Below are positions 58,506 through 64,000 of a stretch of DNA of 64,000 nt, in pieces. Each line of letters begins with the position of its first letter. Within the stretch, counting starts at the first letter, position 1. The stretch is from Streptomyces sp. JH34. Lineage in GTDB: Bacteria; Actinomycetota; Actinomycetes; Streptomycetales; Streptomycetaceae. The stretch lies in contig NZ_JAJSOO010000001.1 in the NCBI RefSeq assembly GCF_029428875.1, forward strand, positions 6,916,501 to 6,980,500, given 5' to 3'. The position numbers and the translations under genes were made by a program. Below the pieces are notes generated by a model. The model was not told the origin of the DNA. It made no database searches and worked only from the letters and a program-made list of their open reading frames with translations.

Positions 58506-60031
58506 CATCCACGCCGGTCTTCAGCACGTACGACGGAACCGAACTCGCCTACCACATGGTGGGCGAGGGCGAACCTCTGATCTGCCTGCCCGGCGGCCCC
58601 ATGCGGGCCGCCCGCTACCTCGGTGACCTCGGGGGCCTGTCCCGGGTGCGGCAGCTGGTGCTGCTCGACCTGCGGGGCACCGGGGAATCAGCTGTCCCCG
58701 AGGATCCGTCGACCTACCGCATCGACCGCCTCGTGGACGACGTCGAGGCGCTCCGCGCCCACCTCGGCCTCGAACAGGCCGATGTGCTCGGCCACTCCGC
58801 CGCGGGGGAACTCGCGGCACTCTACGCGGCGAAGTACCCGCAGCGGCTGCGCTCCCTCACCCTCGTCACTCCCGCGACAGGCACGCTGGGCCTCCCCGCC
58901 ACCGACCAGGACCGGCGCGACGCCGCAGCGCTGCGCGCCCACGAACCCTGGTACGCCGAGGCCAGGGCCGCGCTCGACGAGATCCAGGCCGGACGGGGCA
59001 CCCCCGAGGTCTGGGCCGGCGTGAGGCCCTTCATGTACGGCCGCTGGGACGCCGCCGCCCAGGCGCACGCCGCCGAATCCCCCACGCAGCGGAACGCCGT
59101 GGCCGGGTCGCTCCACTACCCGGAGACCGGCCTGGACACCACCGCCGCCGTCGCGGCGCTCCGGGAACTGCCGGTGCCCGTGCTCGTCCTCGCGGGGGAG
59201 TACGACGGCGGACCCACCCCCGACCGCGCGGCGGAGCTCGCCGCGCTCTTCCCGCACGCGGAGTTCGTGGTCCAGCGGGGTGCCGGTCACTTCCCGTGGA
59301 TGGACGGCCCCGGTGACTTCACCCGCGCCGTCGCCGCCTTCCTCGATCCCGGCGTCAGCAGCGTCCAGGCGGGAGGGGTCCGGCTCGCCCACCGCACCTG
59401 GGGCGACCCCTCCGCCCCGCCTGTCGTGCTCGCGCACGGGAGGGGCGGGAGCAGCCTGGACTGGACGGGAATCGCCGAACAGCTCGCGGCCCGTCACCGG
59501 GTGTACGCCCTCGACTTCCGGGGACACGGCCTCAGCGACTGGCCGGGGCGGTATTCCTTCGAGTTCTTCCGCGACGACCTGCACGCCTTCCTGGAGGCAC
59601 GCAACCTCTCCGGCGCCACGGTGATCGGACACTCCATGGGTGGCGTGGCGGCGCTGCTCCTGGCCGAAGGACACCCGGCACTGATCGGGGCACTGGTCAT
59701 CGAGGACGCGCCGCTCCTGCTCCCGCTCGACCCGCCCCGCCCCCCGGCCGAGCGGCCGTCGGAGGAGCTCGGTTTCGACTGGCGGGTCGTGCCGTCCATC
59801 GACGCCCAGCTGAACCACCCGGACCCGGGGGCACGGGAACGGCTGGGCGAGATCACCGCCCCCGCACTCGTCGTCGGAGGATCCCGCAGCCACATCGACC
59901 AGGTCCAGCTGGAGTGGACGGCCCGGCAGATACCCGGAGGGCGGTTCGCCTCCGTCGACGCCGGTCACCTCGTGCACGCCGACAACCCGGAGGCGTTCCT
60001 CGCCGCCCTCAGGTCGTTCGGGATCGGCTGA
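58502..60031 (+). CDS. Tandem alpha/beta-hydrolase fusion protein
   Basis: 509 aa, ATG at 58502 inside the previous stop. Two complete alpha/beta-hydrolase domains. Domain 1 (residues about 1-280): LICLPGGPM, RQLVLLDLRGTGESA, nucleophile elbow in DVLGHSAAGELAALYA, and His in VQRGAGHFPWMDG. Domain 2 (about 285-509): VVLAHGRGGSSLDWTGIAEQ, YALDFRGHGLSDW, elbow GHSMGGVAALL, and His in VDAGHLVHADNPEAF. Both triads look intact, so two active sites are expected in one chain. Bacterial members normally carry one such domain of about 280 aa. Substrates unknown; the first domain resembles proline-iminopeptidase-like enzymes. A 24-bp palindromic terminator follows. Confidence 0.85.
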   Translation: MTSTPVFSTYDGTELAYHMVGEGEPLICLPGGPMRAARYLGDLGGLSRVRQLVLLDLRGTGESAVPEDPSTYRIDRLVDDVEALRAHLGLEQADVLGHSAAGELAALYAAKYPQRLRSLTLVTPATGTLGLPATDQDRRDAAALRAHEPWYAEARAALDEIQAGRGTPEVWAGVRPFMYGRWDAAAQAHAAESPTQRNAVAGSLHYPETGLDTTAAVAALRELPVPVLVLAGEYDGGPTPDRAAELAALFPHAEFVVQRGAGHFPWMDGPGDFTRAVAAFLDPGVSSVQAGGVRLAHRTWGDPSAPPVVLAHGRGGSSLDWTGIAEQLAARHRVYALDFRGHGLSDWPGRYSFEFFRDDLHAFLEARNLSGATVIGHSMGGVAALLLAEGHPALIGALVIEDAPLLLPLDPPRPPAERPSEELGFDWRVVPSIDAQLNHPDPGARERLGEITAPALVVGGSRSHIDQVQLEWTARQIPGGRFASVDAGHLVHADNPEAFLAALRSFGIG

Positions 60032-60037
60032 CCGGCA

Positions 60038-60061
60038 CGGCGGGCCCCGCGGGGCCCGCCG
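60038..60061. terminator. Perfect 24-bp palindrome between convergent genes
   Basis: CGGCGGGCCCCG followed directly by its reverse complement (60050-60061); fits a bidirectional terminator between the hydrolase and hydroxylase genes. Confidence 0.75.
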
Positions 60062-60076
60062 ACGGCACCCGCGGCG

Positions 60077-61711
60077 TCAGTCGCGGTGGAGCAGCGTCAT
60101 CATGACCTCGTACAGCGTCGCCTCCGGGTCCGCCGCGGCACCCTCGGAGCGCCACGCCACGAATCCGTCGGGGCGTACCAGAACGGCGCCCTCGGCCGAC
60201 GTGCCGTGGGAGGCTGCCCAGTCCGCCCCGCCCTCGGGCACCAGGTCCGCACCCGGCGCGGAACCGATCCCGAAGGCCTGGAGGGGGACCGACAGCCGCT
60301 TCGCCACCTGCTCCGCCGCCGGACGCCACTCCTGATACCGGGCGTCGCACAGCAGCACGAACGACTTCTCGTAGAGATCCAGGGTCGACACGCGCCCGCC
60401 CTCCCGGCCGAGCCACATGTGAGGCGCCCGCGTGCCGGGTTCACCCGTCAGGCCCATTCCCTCCGGCACCACCGGAAGACCGGGATCGACACCGAGGACG
60501 GCGCCCCGCACGTAGCGGTATCCGAGTGCGACCGTCAGCATGCCGCCCTTGCGGCCGCCGCCCGGCCCCGGAGACCCGGCGTATCCCGGGTGGCTGTGCT
60601 CTCCCGAACGGGCGGACGCGCGCGCGCTCGTGGCCCGCGCCACCGGCAGCCGTTCCGCCTCGTACGTCCGCAGGAGTCCGGGACCGGCCGCCGCGTCGAG
60701 CACGGCCGCCAGCTTCCACGCCAGGTTGTGCGCGTCCTGGATGCCGGTGTTGGAGCCGAACGCCCCCGTGGGTGACATCTCGTGCGCGGAGTCGCCCGCC
60801 AGGAAGACCCTGCCCGATCCGTACCTCTCGGCGACCCGCTCGGCCGCATGCCACGGAGCCTTGCCCGTGATCTCGACGTCCAGATCCGGCGCCCCGACCG
60901 CCTTGCGGATGTGCTCCGCGCACCGCTCGTCGGTGAAGTCCTCCAGCGTCTCGCCCCGGTCTGGCTGCCACGGGGCGTGGAACACCCATCGCTCCACGTT
61001 GTCCACCGGCAGCAGCGCCCCGTCCGCCTCCGGGTTCGTCAGATAGCAGACGATGAAGCGCCGGTCACCCACCACGGCGGCGAGCCGACGGGAGCGGAAC
61101 GTGATGCTCACGTTGTGGAAGAGGTCGCCCGGCCCCGTCTGGCCGATGCCCAGCTGCTCCCTCACCGGGCTGCGGGGCCCGTCTGCGGCGACGAGGTAGT
61201 CGGCGCGCACCGTGGTGTGCTCCCCGGTCGCCCGGTCCTTCACCACGGCGGTGACCCCGTCCGCGTCCTGCTCGAAGGAGAGCAGTTCGGTGGAGAACCG
61301 CAGCTCGCTGCCCTGGGCCCGGGCGTGGTCCACCAGCACGGGCTCCAGATCGTTCTGGCTGCACAGGCACCAGCCGCTCGGGCTGAACCTGGCGAGCCCG
61401 CCGCCCGGGTCGATCTCCTTGAACAGCCACTCCTGGTCGTCCCCGGTGAGCGACCCGGCCTGGAGGATTCCGTGGTTCTCCGCGAGAACGGACGCCGCGT
61501 CACGGATCAGCCGCTCCGCACCCGCGGTACGGAACACCTCCATCGTGCGGACGTTGTTCCCGCGTCCGCGAGGGTGCGTCGAGGTGCTGCTGTGCTTCTC
61601 CACCAGCAGGTGGCGGACTCCGAGCCGGCTCAGGAAGAGGGAAGTGGACAGGCCCACCAGGGACCCGCCCACGATGAGGACCGGTACGCGGAGGTCGGCG
61701 TTCTCGTTCAT
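60077..61711 (-). CDS. FAD-dependent polyketide hydroxylase (WhiE ORFVIII-like)
   Basis: 544 aa, ATG at 61711. Aromatic hydroxylase of the PheA/TetX type: VLIVGGSLVGLSTSLFLSRL (FAD dinucleotide site), YLVAADGPRSPVREQLG (DG motif), and RVFLAGDSAHEMSPTGAFGS (GD motif); the C-terminal domain is thioredoxin-like. In Streptomyces whiE spore-pigment loci the gene for the hydroxylase (ORFVIII) is transcribed divergently from ORFI-VII, exactly the arrangement here. It hydroxylates the aromatic polyketide spore pigment late in sporulation. In S. coelicolor its promoter (whiEP2) depends on the sporulation factor SigF. Confidence 0.9.
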   Translation of the reverse strand: MNENADLRVPVLIVGGSLVGLSTSLFLSRLGVRHLLVEKHSSTSTHPRGRGNNVRTMEVFRTAGAERLIRDAASVLAENHGILQAGSLTGDDQEWLFKEIDPGGGLARFSPSGWCLCSQNDLEPVLVDHARAQGSELRFSTELLSFEQDADGVTAVVKDRATGEHTTVRADYLVAADGPRSPVREQLGIGQTGPGDLFHNVSITFRSRRLAAVVGDRRFIVCYLTNPEADGALLPVDNVERWVFHAPWQPDRGETLEDFTDERCAEHIRKAVGAPDLDVEITGKAPWHAAERVAERYGSGRVFLAGDSAHEMSPTGAFGSNTGIQDAHNLAWKLAAVLDAAAGPGLLRTYEAERLPVARATSARASARSGEHSHPGYAGSPGPGGGRKGGMLTVALGYRYVRGAVLGVDPGLPVVPEGMGLTGEPGTRAPHMWLGREGGRVSTLDLYEKSFVLLCDARYQEWRPAAEQVAKRLSVPLQAFGIGSAPGADLVPEGGADWAASHGTSAEGAVLVRPDGFVAWRSEGAAADPEATLYEVMMTLLHRD

Positions 61712-61979
61712 CTGTTGCTCCAGCTCGGGCGCGTGGCGGACGCAGTGTCCATGCCCTCGCGGGGGGCCTTCGGCCGGGCTTCGGACGACTCCTCACCTGA
61801 ACGGTTCATAAATCTCGCGCCGCCCGTACCAGCGTTCCACGATCAGTCGCGGGAGCGATGCCCGCGATGCGGGGCGGACCTCACGCCGACGGGCAGGAAC
61901 TGCGCCGCTCCCACCGAAACGACGGATGACGAGGGGCCACAGGACGTGGCCGCCGTACTGTCCCGAAGGAGAGCGCACG
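61712..61979. promoter_or_regulatory. Divergent promoter region of the spore pigment genes
   Basis: 268 bp between the hydroxylase and the first pigment gene. By analogy with the S. coelicolor whiE locus it should hold two divergent sporulation-controlled promoters. An A+T-rich patch at 61798-61815 (around TTCATAAATC) is the most promoter-like stretch. I could not assign SigF-type boxes reliably. Confidence 0.55.
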
Positions 61980-63098
61980 ATGGCAAACGTCTCGGAACGC
62001 ATATCCCAGTCGGCCTTCGACGGATCGAGGCTCCGGGTCATATTGATGATGGACCTGTACGACGGTGCCCAGAACGAGTTCCTCGAAGCATACGAGCACA
62101 TGCGCAACCAGGTGGCCTCGACCCCCGGACACATCAGTGACCAGCTGTGCCAGTCCATCGAGAACCCCTCGCAGTGGCTCATCACCAGCGAGTGGGAGAG
62201 CGCGCCGCCCTTCCTCGCCTGGGTGAACAGTGAGGAGCACGTGGCGACGGTGCAGCCGCTGCACAACTGCGTCCGCGACACCCGCTCCCTTCGCTTCAGC
62301 GTCCTCCGGGAGACCGGGGTCGCCTTCGAGAACAACTCGGACAAGGTCAAGGGCGGTCTGCAGGCCGCTCCCCGCCTCGGTGACGGTGTCGTACGGCACG
62401 CGCTCACCTTCACGGTGAAGCCCGGCACGGAGGAGATGGTCGCGAAGATCCTCGCCGACTACGACTCCCCCCAGGCCCGCGTCGACGAGAACACCCGGCT
62501 CCGCCGCACCTCGCTCTTCATGCACGGAAACCGTGTCGTGCGCGCGGTCGAGGTCGAGGGAGACCTCATGGCGGCGCTCCGTCACGTCTCCCGTCAGCCG
62601 GAGGTCAGGGCCGTCGAGGAGGCCATCAACCCGTACCTGGAGCATGACCGCGACCTCAGCGACCCCGACTCCGCCCGGATGTTCTTCACCCGTGCCGCGC
62701 TCCCGACCGTCCACCACGTGACGGCGGGCCGCCACGCCGCCGAGGACGTCCAGCGGCACTCGCTGTTCTACCAGGCCAAGGAGGGCTGCGGCATGGCTCT
62801 GGCCCGGCTGCTCGCCGGCCAGGACGAGGAGGCGGCGAACGACGCCTCGAGTCCCATCGAGAGCAGCACGATCTTCCAGCGCGACGACGTCGTGGTGCGG
62901 CTCCTCGAAGTGAGCGGCCCGCTCGGCGCACAGCCCACGCAGGCGCTCGGCATCGGCGGCCACCGCAAGGCGGCCATGCTGGGCCGGCTGCTCGACGGCG
63001 GTGCGAACGGCATGCCGACGACCGACCAGGAGGCCGCACGCTTCCTCGCGCAGGCCGAGATGAAGCTGATCACCGACCGTCGGGCCGCAGAGTCCTGA
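61980..63098 (+). CDS. SchA/CurD-like protein (WhiE ORFI-like)
   Basis: 372 aa from the ATG at 61980, after GAAGGAGAG. It begins ANVSERISQSAFDGSRLRVIL and contains two related ferredoxin-like units: RVILMMDLYDGAQNEFLEAY to LITSEWESAPPF, and VVRHALTFTVKPGTEEMVAK to NRVVRAVEVEGD. These belong to the SchA/CurD family found in spore pigment clusters (whiE, sch, cur). Family knowledge: it is always the first gene of the pigment operon, but its biochemical role is not settled; a polyketide-binding or cyclisation role is assumed from the fold. The next gene follows after 68 bp. Confidence 0.9.
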   Translation: MANVSERISQSAFDGSRLRVILMMDLYDGAQNEFLEAYEHMRNQVASTPGHISDQLCQSIENPSQWLITSEWESAPPFLAWVNSEEHVATVQPLHNCVRDTRSLRFSVLRETGVAFENNSDKVKGGLQAAPRLGDGVVRHALTFTVKPGTEEMVAKILADYDSPQARVDENTRLRRTSLFMHGNRVVRAVEVEGDLMAALRHVSRQPEVRAVEEAINPYLEHDRDLSDPDSARMFFTRAALPTVHHVTAGRHAAEDVQRHSLFYQAKEGCGMALARLLAGQDEEAANDASSPIESSTIFQRDDVVVRLLEVSGPLGAQPTQALGIGGHRKAAMLGRLLDGGANGMPTTDQEAARFLAQAEMKLITDRRAAES

Positions 63099-63166
63099 TG
63101 CGTCACCGGCGGCGGGGCCACCCGTGCCGCCGTCCCACCGCACAACGTGCCTGGAGGAGAACAGCC

Positions 63167-63610
63167 ATGACCACCCACCGGCCTCGCATCGTGGACCTCA
63201 GCGAGACTCAGCCCAACCGCAGGCGCGGAGGCGACCTGCGCGCCATGCTCACCCCCACGGCGGTGGGCGCCACCAGCGGTTTCATGGGGCTGGCCATCGT
63301 CGACCCCGGTGACCGCATCGGTGAGCACTACCACCCGTACTCCGAGGAGTTCGTGTACGTCGTGGACGGACTCCTCGAAGTGGACCTGGACGGGGAGACG
63401 CTCGCCATGCGGCGCGACCAGGGCCTGCTGATCCCGCCGCACGTCCGCCACCGCTTCCGCAACGTGGGTGACGTGGAGGCGCGCATGGTCTTCCACCTCG
63501 GCCCGCTCGCCCCGCGCCCCGAACTCGGGCACGTGGACACCGAGGTCACGGAGACCGCGGACCCCAGCGACGGCTACGCGCCGCCAGAACGAACGGGGGC
63601 GGCCTCGTGA
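63167..63610 (+). CDS. Cupin protein of the spore pigment cluster (WhiE ORFII-like)
   Basis: 147 aa, ATG at 63167 after TGGAGGAG. Single cupin fold: motif 1 GDRIGEHYHPYSEEFVYVVDG (two His and a Glu) and motif 2 PPHVRHRFRNVGDVEARMVF. Metal ligands are in place. In whiE-type clusters this gene (ORFII) lies between the SchA/CurD protein and the ketosynthase. It is thought to act as a cyclase or oxygenase in shaping the polyketide, but the exact step is not known. Its stop overlaps the GTG of the ketosynthase gene. Confidence 0.9.
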   Translation: MTTHRPRIVDLSETQPNRRRGGDLRAMLTPTAVGATSGFMGLAIVDPGDRIGEHYHPYSEEFVYVVDGLLEVDLDGETLAMRRDQGLLIPPHVRHRFRNVGDVEARMVFHLGPLAPRPELGHVDTEVTETADPSDGYAPPERTGAAS

Positions 63611-64000
63611 CCCGGCGGCGCGTCGCCGTGACCGGGGTCGGCGTCGTCGCCCCCGGTGGCATCGGGGTCCCCGCGTTCTGGGACCTGCTCGCCAACGGCC
63701 GTACCGCTACACGCGGCATCACACTGTTCGACCCGGCCCAGTTCCGTTCGCGCATCGCCGCAGAGTGCGACTTCGATCCCGTGGCTCACGGCCTGGACGC
63801 CGAACTCATCGCACGCTCGGACCGCTACATCCAGTTCGCCCTGGTGGCGGCCAGGGAGGCGCTGGGCGACGCCGGCCTCGACCTCGAGAAGGAGGACCCG
63901 TGGCGCATCGGGGTCTCCCTCGGGACCGCGGTCGGCGGTACCACCCGCCTGGAGCACGACTACGTCGCCGTCAGCGGCAGCGGTGCGCGCTGGGACGTCG
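63607..64000 (+). CDS. Type II polyketide ketosynthase alpha (WhiE ORFIII-like), 5' part
   Basis: Only the first 131 codons are inside the window. GTG at 63607 overlaps the cupin stop (GTGA). The protein opens with RRRVAVTGVGVVAPGGIGVP, then FWDLLANGRTATRGITLFDP, SDRYIQFALVAAREALGDAG and IGVSLGTAVGGTTRLEHDY, which is the N-terminal half of a beta-ketoacyl synthase. The active-site Cys lies beyond the right edge. The order hydroxylase / SchA-CurD / cupin / ketosynthase identifies a spore-pigment (whiE) type II polyketide synthase rather than an antibiotic one. The chain-length factor, acyl carrier protein and cyclases are expected downstream. Confidence 0.92.
   Translation, partial: MTRRRVAVTGVGVVAPGGIGVPAFWDLLANGRTATRGITLFDPAQFRSRIAAECDFDPVAHGLDAELIARSDRYIQFALVAAREALGDAGLDLEKEDPWRIGVSLGTAVGGTTRLEHDYVAVSGSGARWDV

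Overview
The window is about 72% G+C. Its genes show strong G/C third-codon bias, frequent GTG starts and 4-base ATGA/GTGA overlaps. It carries a whiE-type spore-pigment locus, F420-dependent and DUF6325/6328/6479-type actinobacterial families, a class F sortase and a coenzyme-B12 methylmalonyl-CoA mutase operon. Together these point to a Streptomyces chromosome. I see no tRNA, rRNA, CRISPR array, insertion sequence, phage gene or attachment site, so it reads as ordinary chromosome with accessory metabolism and secreted functions.

Layout: (1) 1-5020, minus: four coupled surface-polysaccharide genes (glycosyltransferase, priming sugar-phosphate transferase, O-antigen-ligase-like protein, and a MurJ-like flippase cut by the left edge), facing phosphoglucomutase pgm (5607-7250), which can supply sugar phosphates. 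(2) 7305-12414, minus: mutA-mutB-meaB for methylmalonyl-CoA/succinyl-CoA interconversion. mutA looks leaderless. (3) 12582-14966: a short UvrA-like double ABC ATPase of the DrrC kind. (4) 15382-23600: mixed small genes (SHOCT protein, tyrosine phosphatase, a paralogous pair sharing an FxxSPRxAV motif, a GNAT whose start codon sits inside a 12+9+12 palindrome, VOC proteins, a ZnT9-like CDF transporter with a repeated His/Asp N-terminus, an F420-dependent oxidoreductase).

(5) 23747-32995, plus: a molybdoenzyme block. Formate dehydrogenase alpha (Cys in place of selenocysteine), iron-sulfur beta and NrfD-like membrane subunit are followed by an unknown 131-aa protein and a PaoABC-type aldehyde oxidoreductase. 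No maturation gene is in the block, and neither catalytic protein has a Tat signal. (6) 33147-37633: an anti-sigma-type ATPase, a succinate-semialdehyde dehydrogenase and phosphoketolase. (7) 37702-43815: secreted proteins, a baeRF-family protein facing a glutaminase-STAS fusion preceded by an overlapping 24-codon leader frame, endonuclease I, an RlmG/RsmC-type methyltransferase. (8) 44119-46365: a Ser/Thr kinase fused to an eight-unit 42-aa TPR array.

(9) 46400-60031: DinB, an FAD oxidoreductase, SIMPL and serine hydrolase, an acyl-CoA synthetase with a simple-repeat acidic tail, a secreted protein plus class F sortase, phenylacetate-CoA ligase behind a TetR-like palindrome, a head-to-head pair of apparently N-terminally shortened genes near 58.25 kb, and a double alpha/beta-hydrolase fusion. 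(10) 60077-64000: the start of a whiE spore pigment cluster (divergent FAD hydroxylase, then SchA/CurD protein, cupin and the first part of the ketosynthase).

The strongest leads for new biology are the combined formate dehydrogenase/aldehyde oxidoreductase block with its orphan gene, the FxxSPRxAV paralog pair, the start-codon palindrome of the GNAT gene, the kinase-TPR fusion, and the leader frame of the glutaminase gene.
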